From NCBI GenBank assembly GCA_026393895.1, contig JAPKZG010000092.1, positions 1 to 64,000 on the forward strand: a DNA stretch of 64,000 nt, in the 5' to 3' direction. A program made the translations under genes and the position numbers. Below, one piece after another: positions 30,999 through 39,653 of the stretch (positions are counted from its first letter, which is position 1; each line of letters opens with the position of its first letter). The notes under the pieces are model-generated. The model did no database searches, was not told the DNA's origin, and worked only from the letters and a program-made list of their open reading frames with translations. Origin of the DNA: Candidatus Aminicenantota bacterium (lineage in GTDB: Bacteria; Acidobacteriota; Aminicenantia; Aminicenantales; UBA4085).

Positions 30999-32185
30999 AC
31001 CGACGAAGGATCGCCGCGGCCTTGATCGGGGGATGGCTTGTCGTCGCCGCCGGCCCCGTCCGGCCGCTGCGCGGTCAGGCGAAACAGCCGGCCGCCTCCT
31101 CCGGTCAGGCCGCCGAATACGAAAAACGCCTGTCGGAGATCCGGTTCGACATCAACCGGCTCCGGTCGAAACTCGGCGAGGAGGAAAACCGGGAAAAGTC
31201 CGTGCTTTCCCAATTGGACCGGATCGCCGTGAAAAAACGGCTTCTGCGGAGCGAATGGAACCTCCTCCAGGTTCAATTGGCCCAAACCCGGGCCGACCGG
31301 GACGCCGTCGGAAAAAGCATTCCGGAGATGGAAAGCGCCCTGGCCGCCGACCGGGCCCGTCTCGCCCGCGTTCTCGCCGCCCTCTATAAACACGGCCGCT
31401 TCGGCATCGTCCGCTACGCCCTGGAAGCGCGCGACCTGCGGACCTTCGTCGACCAGGTCCGCGCGCTCGAAATCATCGCCGGCTCCCAGGACCGCCTAAT
31501 CACCGATTTTTCAACCCGGTTGACCGAGTTGGGACGGGCCGACCGGGAGCTCCGCGAAAAAGAAGCCGAGATCGCGGCCCTGACGGAACAATCGGCCGCC
31601 AAACGAACGGAGCTCGAGGCCGAGGAACGGAAAGACAAGACCCTCGTCGCCCAGATCAAAACGAACCAGAAAACCTACGAGCAGACGATCAGCGAGCTCA
31701 ACCTACGCGCCCAGGAGCTCGAAAAACTCCTCCGGAAACTGGAATCCCAGCCACACGCGACGGCGTTCCCCGGCCTCCCGTTCGCCGAAACGAAAGGCCG
31801 GCTCGACTGGCCCGTCAACGGGCGGGTCATTCAGGGCTACGGCCTCCAACGGGGCAGTTTCAACACGAAAACCGAAAACAACGGGATCGAGATCGCCCCG
31901 CCGTCGAACGACCTGACGATCCGGGCAATCCACGCCGGGAAAGTGGTTTACGCCGACTTCTTCCCGAGCTACGGCAACCTCCTCATCCTCGAGCACGGTG
32001 GGGGCTACCACTCGCTCTACGGCCACTGCGCCGAGTTTCTCGTCCGCAACGGCGACATTATCGGACCCGGAACGCCCGTGGCCGTCGTCGGCGACACCGC
32101 CTCCCTTTCGGGCGTTTCGCTCTATTTCGAGATCCGTTACCAGACCAAACCCGTCGACCCCTTGCTTTGGCTTCGGCGAAGGTGA
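30995..32185 (+). CDS. EnvC-like murein hydrolase activator with LytM/M23-like domain
   Basis: Coiled-coil N-terminal half; C-terminal GRVIQGYGLQRGSFNTKTENNGIEIAPPSNDLTIRAIHAGKVVYADFFPSYGNLLILEHGGGYHSLYGHCAEFL...SLYFEIRYQTKPVDPLLWL. Start placed inside ORF 30368-32185. Confidence 0.88.
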   Translation: MNRRRIAAALIGGWLVVAAGPVRPLRGQAKQPAASSGQAAEYEKRLSEIRFDINRLRSKLGEEENREKSVLSQLDRIAVKKRLLRSEWNLLQVQLAQTRADRDAVGKSIPEMESALAADRARLARVLAALYKHGRFGIVRYALEARDLRTFVDQVRALEIIAGSQDRLITDFSTRLTELGRADRELREKEAEIAALTEQSAAKRTELEAEERKDKTLVAQIKTNQKTYEQTISELNLRAQELEKLLRKLESQPHATAFPGLPFAETKGRLDWPVNGRVIQGYGLQRGSFNTKTENNGIEIAPPSNDLTIRAIHAGKVVYADFFPSYGNLLILEHGGGYHSLYGHCAEFLVRNGDIIGPGTPVAVVGDTASLSGVSLYFEIRYQTKPVDPLLWLRRR

Positions 32186-32217
32186 TAGGATTCTTTTTTA
32201 CGGAGCCAGAGACCCCG

Positions 32218-33357
32218 ATGAAATCTCCCCGTCCCCGGATCATCATCCCCTATGCCCTGGCGGTTGCGGCCGTCTTCCTGTTCCTGTGGACGCGCCCCCC
32301 TCTTCAGTCCTCTAAATTCCCTCCGGCCGAGGATTCCGACATCCTGGAAAGGGCCGTTCAACACATCCGCGACGATTATGTCGACGAAGCGGACCCGCGC
32401 CGGACGATGGAAGGCGCCTTCCAGGGGCTCATCGGATCACTCGATCCGATGTCGTCCTACTTGAACCACGACCTGATGGCCCGGGCGTCTTCCCCCCGCG
32501 TCGATCAGCTCTATGACGTCGGTTTGGCCGCCTATAAAAGGCCCGGAGCTTTCCCCGTCGTAGTCGGGATCGCCGAGGGGTCGCCGGCCGAAAAAGCCGG
32601 GATTCAAACAGGCGACGCGATCAGCGCGGTCGACGATCGTTCCACCCTCGTCTGGAGCCACAACGAATTCCGATTCGCTCTGAAAGACACGGAAGCGAAA
32701 CCGGTCAAACTCCGCCTGATCCACGAAAACGCGACATCCGAAAAAACGGTCGACCGGGTCGCGCCGTATCCGATCTCCCTCGCCTGGACCGAGGAAAAAG
32801 GAACGTCGGGCATCGTCCGGATTTTTCATCTTTTTTCCGGAACCGGGGCCGAGTTCAAATCCTCCGTCCTCCCGAAAGTCGCGGGGAGGAAAGAAACTCT
32901 CATCCTCGACCTTCGCGGCTGCCGCGAGGGAGAGATCGAGGAAGCAAGAATCCTGGTCAATCTCTTCGTGAAAAACCTTCAGGCCGGGACGATCGAGAAA
33001 AAGGGCGGGGTTAAAACCGCCTGGGCCTGCCCCGCCGAACCCGTTCTCCCCGACGTGCCCCTTGTGGTCTGGGTGGATCCGGCGACGATGGGCCCGTCGG
33101 AAATCGTCGCCGCGGTCCTGCGCGACCTCAAAAGGGCCGCGGTCGTCGGCACGACGACGGCCGGTTTCACGGCCGAGCAAAAGCTTTTTCCGCTCAAGAC
33201 GGGTGATGGGCTGCTCCTGACCGTCGGCGAATTCGTCCTTGCCTCGGGAGAGAAGATTTTTGAAAAAGGCGTCACGCCGGACGTCAAAATCGAGCCCGAC
33301 AAGAGATCCCGGCAGGACTATTTTGAGAAGACGAAGGGTTTGCTCCGTGGCCGCTGA
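32218..33357 (+). CDS. S41 family (C-terminal processing peptidase-like) protein with PDZ domain; catalytic residues appear lost
   Basis: RAVQHIRDDYVDEADPRRTMEGAFQGLIGSLDPMSSYL; PDZ-like GSPAEKAGIQTGDAISAVDD; VWVDPATMGPSEIVAAVLRDLKRAAVVGTTTAGFTAEQ. Confidence 0.85.
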   Translation: MKSPRPRIIIPYALAVAAVFLFLWTRPPLQSSKFPPAEDSDILERAVQHIRDDYVDEADPRRTMEGAFQGLIGSLDPMSSYLNHDLMARASSPRVDQLYDVGLAAYKRPGAFPVVVGIAEGSPAEKAGIQTGDAISAVDDRSTLVWSHNEFRFALKDTEAKPVKLRLIHENATSEKTVDRVAPYPISLAWTEEKGTSGIVRIFHLFSGTGAEFKSSVLPKVAGRKETLILDLRGCREGEIEEARILVNLFVKNLQAGTIEKKGGVKTAWACPAEPVLPDVPLVVWVDPATMGPSEIVAAVLRDLKRAAVVGTTTAGFTAEQKLFPLKTGDGLLLTVGEFVLASGEKIFEKGVTPDVKIEPDKRSRQDYFEKTKGLLRGR

Positions 33358-33360
33358 ACC

Positions 33361-34212
33361 ATGAAACGAAAGCGCAAGCCGCTTTCCTGGCTCATCCCGC
33401 CGGCCGTGGCGATTCTCGCTCTCGTCTTTATCATCATCCTGAGCAAACGGCCGGCCAAAACCGGGGCGAAATCCGGCTCCGCCGACGTCCGGCCTTCCTC
33501 GTCCGCCCCCGGGAAAACGGACGCACGTTCGGTCCCCGCCGCCCCGCCGCCCCGGGCAGCGATCATCATCGACGACATCGGTTACAGTTTGGAAGCGATC
33601 GAAAATGTCTACGCCGTCGGCCGGCCGCTTACCGTCTCCATCCTGCCGTACGCGAACCTGACGGAGGAATCCGCCCGCCTTGCGGCCGCCTGCAACCTGG
33701 AAATCATGCTCCATCTGCCCCTCGAATCCAACGCGGGCAAAAACGGGACGAAGGACGTCGAAGGGACTATTTCGGCGGGGAAAACCGACAGGGAAGTCCG
33801 GACCGGCGTCGAAAAATGCCTCGCCCGGGTTCCGAACGCCCGCGGCGTCAACAACCATGCGGGGTCGGCGACGACGGAAGAGGCGAAGTTGATGCGGCCG
33901 ATTCTCGAAGTCCTCAAGGAGCGCGGGCTGTACTTCATCGACAGCCGGACGACTTCCGCGTCCGTCGCCCGTGAAGAAGCCGCGAAAATGGGCGTCCGGG
34001 CGGCGGCCCGGCAGGTTTTCATCGACGCGGAACCCGGCGAGAAGGCCATCACCGAAAAGCTCCGGGAACTCTTCCGTCTGGCGAAAAAAAACGGCCGGGC
34101 CGTCGGGATCTGCCACCCGAAACGCGAGTCTCTCGCCGCCCTGGCCCGCCACGCCGGCCTGGCCGACGCTTACGGCGTCACTCTCGTCTTCGCCTCCGCC
34201 ATCGTCGAGTGA
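33361..34212 (+). CDS. Divergent polysaccharide deacetylase (YibQ family)
   Basis: AAIIIDDIGYSLEAIENVYAVGRPLTVSILPYANLTEESARLAAACNLEIMLHLPLES; NNHAGSATTEE; LYFIDSRTT. Confidence 0.88.
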   Translation: MKRKRKPLSWLIPPAVAILALVFIIILSKRPAKTGAKSGSADVRPSSSAPGKTDARSVPAAPPPRAAIIIDDIGYSLEAIENVYAVGRPLTVSILPYANLTEESARLAAACNLEIMLHLPLESNAGKNGTKDVEGTISAGKTDREVRTGVEKCLARVPNARGVNNHAGSATTEEAKLMRPILEVLKERGLYFIDSRTTSASVAREEAAKMGVRAAARQVFIDAEPGEKAITEKLRELFRLAKKNGRAVGICHPKRESLAALARHAGLADAYGVTLVFASAIVE

Positions 34213-34324
34213 GGGAGTCCCTCCGGAAATGTTTCGCCCTCCGCCGCAGGCAGACCCCGAAAGGTTCGATTCGCCCGGCGGCTAAAATTTAAAAAGATAT
34301 CGGGTCGAAACAATCCGGTTGATT

Positions 34325-34948
34325 CTAAAACCCAATCCCGGCCAGAAACATGATCGCGCTGTTTTTGATTTTGCTATCGTCGCCGTCTGCCGCCTTCCAA
34401 CAGTTGCCCAGACCGAACGTATAACGGATGTCGAAGGTGAGGACGTTTTTGCCGAACGGCATCTCCAAGCCCCCCCCGAAAGCCAGGCCGAAATCCATCC
34501 CTTTGATATAATCCAGATCTTCCGAATCGGATTCGTCCCCATACTCCCCATAGACGGTCGCCCTGATTTTGAAGGCAAGGGCGGGCCCGGCGAAAACAAA
34601 CACGTTCATGTTCGTGCCCGCGGCGAATGAATATTTGGCCAGAATCGGAATTTCCAGATAGGTCAGCCGAAAACCTTGGGTCCCGCCGCCTTCCGACCAT
34701 TTCGTTCCTTTTTGGACGAGCAACAGTTCCGGCTGAATTGAAAAATCATTCGAGATGTTTAAGGTCAGGTATCCGCCCAGGGCGAAACCGATCTTGGCGT
34801 CGTTTTTTTCGATATCATCGCCGGTCATGGTCGCAATCACGAGGCCGCCCTTGACCCCTTTGGCGGTGATTTGAACCGCCTGGGCAGGCGAAACGGTCAG
34901 CGCCAGGACAAAGAACAACAGGCCGCACACGATCAGACTTTTTTTCAT
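34325..34948 (-). CDS. Outer membrane beta-barrel (PorT-like) protein
   Basis: Signal peptide; KGGLVIATMTGDDIEKNDAKIGFALGGYLTLNISNDFSIQPELLLVQKG and LTYLEIPILAKYSF typical of OmpA/PorT-like barrels. Confidence 0.75.
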   Translation of the reverse strand: MKKSLIVCGLLFFVLALTVSPAQAVQITAKGVKGGLVIATMTGDDIEKNDAKIGFALGGYLTLNISNDFSIQPELLLVQKGTKWSEGGGTQGFRLTYLEIPILAKYSFAAGTNMNVFVFAGPALAFKIRATVYGEYGDESDSEDLDYIKGMDFGLAFGGGLEMPFGKNVLTFDIRYTFGLGNCWKAADGDDSKIKNSAIMFLAGIGF

Positions 34949-35066
34949 TTAACAAATCTCCATTAATAATCGAGTAGCCGATGACTATATCAATCGGATT
35001 ATGGATTGTCAACGAAAACGCCCGGAACACGGGGTGAATCGGGGGATTCTAAGAAATCGGCCGCCC

Positions 35067-36833
35067 CTAGTCCCTCCGGACTTCAAAGAGGACGGTATTT
35101 TCGGCGATCTCCTTCAAACTCCGGCCGGCCGTTCCGCGCGGCAGGATCCAGCAATGGGCTTTTTTCCCCTGGAAATAATCCATGGCGTGGGTGATGACCC
35201 GGTGCAAGGGAACGCTCTCGCGGACGACCAGGTTGGCGACGATCATCAGCCAATTGATCGAATAATGGCTGATGTTCGACCCGCCGCGGAGGAGCTGGGT
35301 CACGGACGGTCCGGCGGTTTTCTTCTTGGCGTGGCCGAAGTCAGGGGCCTCGGGTTTCCCGACTGTCTTGAGTCCGGCCGACCGGGCTGATGCCTTCGCC
35401 CAGGCCGCCACCGCCCCGCAGGACGAGATGCGGTCGAAATCGCAATCGAAAATATCCATGACCAGCTCGAAGGCCGGTGAAAAACCCGTCTCGACCGGGA
35501 GCCGGAACGACGGCTTGAAAACTTCCGACGCTTCGGCCAGGCGGGGACGGAGAACGGCCGAAGCGGGGGCGTCCGCCGCCGCGGCGGCCTCATAAATCCG
35601 GGTGTCGCGGCGCACGTTCCTGATGTCCGAAAAAACCCCCCGCGGCAGATGCCAGCAGACGGCCTTGTCGACGCCGAAATATCCGATCGTGAAGGCCGCC
35701 GCCTTCTCCCGCGGCAGCCGGGCGCAGGTGAAGCAATTGGCCGCGGCCACGTTCCCGAACCGGCGGTAATTGATGGCGCTCGTTTCGATGTACTGGACGA
35801 GCGTATCGCCGTCGCCCATTTCGGGATTCGAAACCATCGGTTCGCCGAAGGGAATCATATCGATCGCCTTGCAGAGATCGCGGCTCCATTTGCCGACCTG
35901 TTTGAGGGAAGGTTTCTTTTTTTCGGGGAGGACGAAGTCCAGGGCGATTTCCTCGCCGTATTTGTCGATCTCGAGCCGCCGTTGAAACTCCGGGTACGGA
36001 ACGGCTGAAATATCGGGCGAATACCAGCTGGTTTTGATCCCAGCGGCCTTGAAATTGCGCCGGGCGTTACGCTCGGCGAACCTGAACGTGCGCCTCCCAC
36101 GCGATCCCGCGGTCAGGCTGAACGGCCCGCCCATGTAGCTGACGTTGGTGAATTGGACGACCCGGACATCGTCAAAAATGCACTCCATCTGCCGCCAGCT
36201 CCCCGGGGCCTCGAAGGGCTGAAGGAGAAGGGCGCCGGTCTGGTGGATGGTGATGCCGCCTTCGCGGAGGGCGGCGTAGACGCTCTCGTAAAAACTGGTG
36301 TCGAACAGGCTCCGGGCCGGGCCGATGGGATCGGTCGAGTCGATGATAATCACGTCGCATTGGCCCTTCATCTTCCGGATAACCTCGGCTCCGTCGCCGA
36401 TGATCAGATGAAAACGGGAGTCGTTCCAGATCCCCCCGGAAATCGCCGGCAGGTGCTCGCGGCAGGTGTCGACGACGACCTGATCGATCTCGGCCATCGT
36501 CACGCTCTTGACACCGGGATGGCGGAGAACCTCCCGGGCCACGCCGCCGTCGCCACCGCCGATAATCAGGACGTTTTCCGGCGTTTTTTCCCGGGCGAAC
36601 AACGGCCAGAGGCCGATCCACTCGTGATAAATGCCCTCGTCCTCCTCGGTCAGCTGGACGATCCCGTCCAGAACGAGGACGCGCCCGAACCTCTCGGTAT
36701 CGAGAATCATCAGCTTCTGAAAACCCGTCGGTTTTTCGGGAACGACGACCCGCTTGACCTTGAACCCGTAGGTCACGTCCGTATAGAGGTCTTCGTAGAA
36801 CCAGAGTTCCTTGCCGCGTTTCACCAGGCCCAT
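35067..36833 (-). CDS. speE: Spermidine synthase fused to a duplicated C-terminal domain (possible AdoMetDC-like)
   Basis: LWFYEDLYTDVTYGFKVKRVV...VLIIGGGDGGVAREVLRHPGVKSVTMAEIDQVVVDTCREHLP...IIIDSTDPIGPARSLFDTSFYESV; C-terminal repeats KAVCWHLPRGVF and KAHCWILPRGTA. Confidence 0.88.
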   Translation of the reverse strand: MGLVKRGKELWFYEDLYTDVTYGFKVKRVVVPEKPTGFQKLMILDTERFGRVLVLDGIVQLTEEDEGIYHEWIGLWPLFAREKTPENVLIIGGGDGGVAREVLRHPGVKSVTMAEIDQVVVDTCREHLPAISGGIWNDSRFHLIIGDGAEVIRKMKGQCDVIIIDSTDPIGPARSLFDTSFYESVYAALREGGITIHQTGALLLQPFEAPGSWRQMECIFDDVRVVQFTNVSYMGGPFSLTAGSRGRRTFRFAERNARRNFKAAGIKTSWYSPDISAVPYPEFQRRLEIDKYGEEIALDFVLPEKKKPSLKQVGKWSRDLCKAIDMIPFGEPMVSNPEMGDGDTLVQYIETSAINYRRFGNVAAANCFTCARLPREKAAAFTIGYFGVDKAVCWHLPRGVFSDIRNVRRDTRIYEAAAAADAPASAVLRPRLAEASEVFKPSFRLPVETGFSPAFELVMDIFDCDFDRISSCGAVAAWAKASARSAGLKTVGKPEAPDFGHAKKKTAGPSVTQLLRGGSNISHYSINWLMIVANLVVRESVPLHRVITHAMDYFQGKKAHCWILPRGTAGRSLKEIAENTVLFEVRRD

Positions 36834-37091
36834 GGCCGTTGTCCTTTCCTTGAAATCCGATGGAGCCACATTATAGCGAAACCCCGCCGGCGCGCAATGC
36901 CCCCACAATTGCCGATAGCGGATATTTCCCCCGGAGATATTCCCGAACGGGATGCAAATCGGAATTCCAGGGACATGAACGAAATCTCTTGATTTCGTAT
37001 CGTGTCCCGGAATTCCTCAACCTGGGCTTTCCCGTCCTTGCTTTCCCGCACTGGTCGCGTTATGATTTTACCGTCCGACAGGAGAAAACCG

Positions 37092-37649
37092 ATGAAACGC
37101 ATCTCCTTTGCTTCCGGGGCCGCTTTTGCGGCGGGCGTGGTCCTGATTTGTCTGGGACAAACGGGCTGCAAGTCCTACAATGACCAGCAAATCAAAGCGT
37201 CCCTCGAAATCGTCGACGTGAACACCAGCTGGACGATGAAGGAATACCGGCAGTGGCCGAATCCCAAACTGACCCTGGTCCCGACCGTGACCTTCCGGCT
37301 CAAGAACAACTCGGCCGAAATCCTCCGCTTCATCAACGTCAACGCCATTTTCAAAGAGTTGAATGCCGTCGAGAATTTGGGCGATTGTTTCAGGGCCGCC
37401 ATCCGGAGCGAAGGCCTTGCCCCGGGCGCGACCAGCCCGCTGATCACCTTGAAATCCAATTTCGGAATCGCCGGGACGAACCTCGAATCCTTTAAAATCA
37501 ACCCCCAATGGCGGACGTATTACGTTAAGCTCTTCATCCAGATGGGAGGCCCGCGTCACGTTCCCATGGGCGAATTCCGCGTCTCCCGGCAGATCGATTT
37601 TCAGGAAGACAAGGCCGTCTACCAGGAGAAGAAACCCGCCGGGAAATGA
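37092..37649 (+). CDS. Hypothetical secreted protein/lipoprotein
   Basis: MKRISFASGAAFAAGVVLICLGQTGCKS lipobox-like N-terminus; start placed inside ORF 37002-37649. Confidence 0.6.
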   Translation: MKRISFASGAAFAAGVVLICLGQTGCKSYNDQQIKASLEIVDVNTSWTMKEYRQWPNPKLTLVPTVTFRLKNNSAEILRFINVNAIFKELNAVENLGDCFRAAIRSEGLAPGATSPLITLKSNFGIAGTNLESFKINPQWRTYYVKLFIQMGGPRHVPMGEFRVSRQIDFQEDKAVYQEKKPAGK

Positions 37650-37664
37650 CGGCCGGACCGGCGG

Positions 37665-38645
37665 TCAGCTTTTGTCTTCGAACGGGTTGGGTTTGAGAAT
37701 CTTGATGTAATTCTTCGTTTTGATTTCGGCCAGGAACTTCTGGACTTCCACGTTCTGTTTTTCTATACCGATTTTTTCGGTGATCGAACCCCGGGCTTCA
37801 TCGAACGGCAGAACGCGACTGTCCTTCCGGTCCTCCACCTGAAGCAAGTACCATCCGTTCTTGTTCTGGACCCAGGACGTCACCTCGCCCTTTTTCAGCG
37901 GTTTGACGGCCGCGAGCAAGGTCTTGTCGAGTTCGTTTTCTTTGAACGTTCCCAGACTGCCCTTGGCCTCCTTGAGGGGTTCGTCGGAATCGGTTTCCGC
38001 AACCGTTTCGAACGGCGTTCCGGACTTGACCTTCGCCTCGATCTCGGCTTTCCGCGCTTCCAGGGCGGCGGCTTCCTTGTTCTCAATCGTCAAATAGACC
38101 GCCCGCAGTTGATATTCGTCCGGAACGACGAATTCGTCCTGGTGTTTCTTGTAATAATCCACGATTTCCGCGTCGTCGATCACGACCTTCCGGCCGACCT
38201 CGTTGCGGAGGACCGCCTCCCGCATGATCCGCTTCTCCATCGTCCCGATCCAATCGTCGTAATTGTAGCCTTGCTGAGACAGGGCTCGTTTGAATTCGTC
38301 GTCGCTTTCGATCTCGTTGGTCTTCTTGATGTTCTCGACGATCATTTTCAACTGGTCCGTAACGTTGATGTTCATCGTTTTGGCCATCTGGAGGAGCAGA
38401 ACGTCCGTGATCATTTCGTCGAGGATGTGGGTCTTGACGAATTCGATCGCCTTGTCCAGGGCTTCTCCCTTGTACTGCGCCTGGGCCGCCTGGAGGCGTT
38501 CATCGTATTCGCGCTTGAACTCCGAAAGGGTGATGGCTTCGTCGTTGACGATCGCGACGATTTCCTCGACGACCTGCTGGGCCGAGCCGAAAACGGCCGC
38601 GCCGAGAAGAAGGATTCCGGCCAGGATGGTTTTACGCTGCAACAT
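37665..38645 (-). CDS. Peptidyl-prolyl cis-trans isomerase (PpiC/SurA-like)
   Basis: SurA-like N-terminus VVEEIVAIVNDEAITLSEFKREYDERL; parvulin core ARKAEIEAKVKSGTPFETVAETDSDEPLKEAKGSLGTFKENELDKTLLAAVKPLKKGEVTSWVQNKNGWYLLQVED. Confidence 0.88.
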   Translation of the reverse strand: MLQRKTILAGILLLGAAVFGSAQQVVEEIVAIVNDEAITLSEFKREYDERLQAAQAQYKGEALDKAIEFVKTHILDEMITDVLLLQMAKTMNINVTDQLKMIVENIKKTNEIESDDEFKRALSQQGYNYDDWIGTMEKRIMREAVLRNEVGRKVVIDDAEIVDYYKKHQDEFVVPDEYQLRAVYLTIENKEAAALEARKAEIEAKVKSGTPFETVAETDSDEPLKEAKGSLGTFKENELDKTLLAAVKPLKKGEVTSWVQNKNGWYLLQVEDRKDSRVLPFDEARGSITEKIGIEKQNVEVQKFLAEIKTKNYIKILKPNPFEDKS

Positions 38646-38655
38646 GATGCCTTCC

Positions 38656-39633
38656 TTATCTGTTTCTTGAGTATACGAACGGAAGATTCTCCGCGGTAAC
38701 CTTCCATAACATCGTTTCTTTAAGGGAAACGATATGGGCGTCGATCGCCGTTTGGTTTCTTTGTTCGATGAGTTTGGCCTCGATGAGAGGGGCGGCCTCG
38801 TCCGGAGGCCTGAGCCGCGGTTCGAATTTTCGGTCAAGCCGGAAAATATGGAACCCGTAAGGCGATTGGACCACCTGGCTGATTTGGCCTTCCTTCAGGG
38901 CGAAAATGACTTTTTCCAGTTCCAGGGGGAGCTGGCCGAGACTGAAGACGCCCATCAAACCGCCGCTTGCCGCCTCGGGGCCCTCCGATTCGGCCCGGGC
39001 GACCTGCCGGAACTCTTCTTCGCCGGCGGACCGGAGTTTTTCAATGACCACGCTCGCTTTGCCTTCCGCCGACAGGAGGATTTGACTGACCTGGAGGCGC
39101 TCCGGTTGAAGGAATTCGTTCTTGTGGGCTTCATAATAAGATGCGACTTCATCCTCGGCGACGACAATGCCCCTGACCTGCAACGTCAGGTATTTTTCGA
39201 CAAGCACGCCTTCCAAAAAATCCTCCGGGTTGGCATCGGTCGCGGGGGCGTTCTCCCCGCCCCGATTCAATCGGAAAGCGTCCAGGGATTTTGATTTTTC
39301 TTCCCCGCTCAAGTCGATCCCCCGGGAAGCGGCCCGGCGGACGATCAGCTTCCGGTCGATAAAATCATCAAACAGCCGGCCGGCCGCCTCGGCCGTCAGG
39401 GCGACCTCGGAGTCGCCGACCGTTAAATAAGCGAACCGGGCGAAATCGGCGTTGGAATAGGAGACGTCTTCAATCGTCAGGACCGGGAGCGCGGCCTTTT
39501 TCGGATCATCCAGGCGGAATCCCTCCGCCAGGGGCGGAGAAACGGCTTTTTCCCCGCAGGCGCCCGTTCCCAGGCAGCAAACGGCCGCCGACGTTAAAAC
39601 GAGCGCGGACAGGACGTTCCGGTGTTTGTTCAT
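38656..39633 (-). CDS. Peptidyl-prolyl cis-trans isomerase (PpiC/SurA-like) lipoprotein
   Basis: Lipobox-like CCLGTGAC; EEFRQVARAESEGPEAASGGLMGVFSLGQLPLELEKVIFALKEGQISQVVQSPYGFHIFRLDRK. Confidence 0.85.
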   Translation of the reverse strand: MNKHRNVLSALVLTSAAVCCLGTGACGEKAVSPPLAEGFRLDDPKKAALPVLTIEDVSYSNADFARFAYLTVGDSEVALTAEAAGRLFDDFIDRKLIVRRAASRGIDLSGEEKSKSLDAFRLNRGGENAPATDANPEDFLEGVLVEKYLTLQVRGIVVAEDEVASYYEAHKNEFLQPERLQVSQILLSAEGKASVVIEKLRSAGEEEFRQVARAESEGPEAASGGLMGVFSLGQLPLELEKVIFALKEGQISQVVQSPYGFHIFRLDRKFEPRLRPPDEAAPLIEAKLIEQRNQTAIDAHIVSLKETMLWKVTAENLPFVYSRNR

Positions 39634-39653
39634 CTGACTCGTAATTTTATATT

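Noticed and set aside
32437-34152. 571-aa minus ORF opposite the S41 and YibQ genes
   Set aside because: Antisense shadow covering two confident genes.
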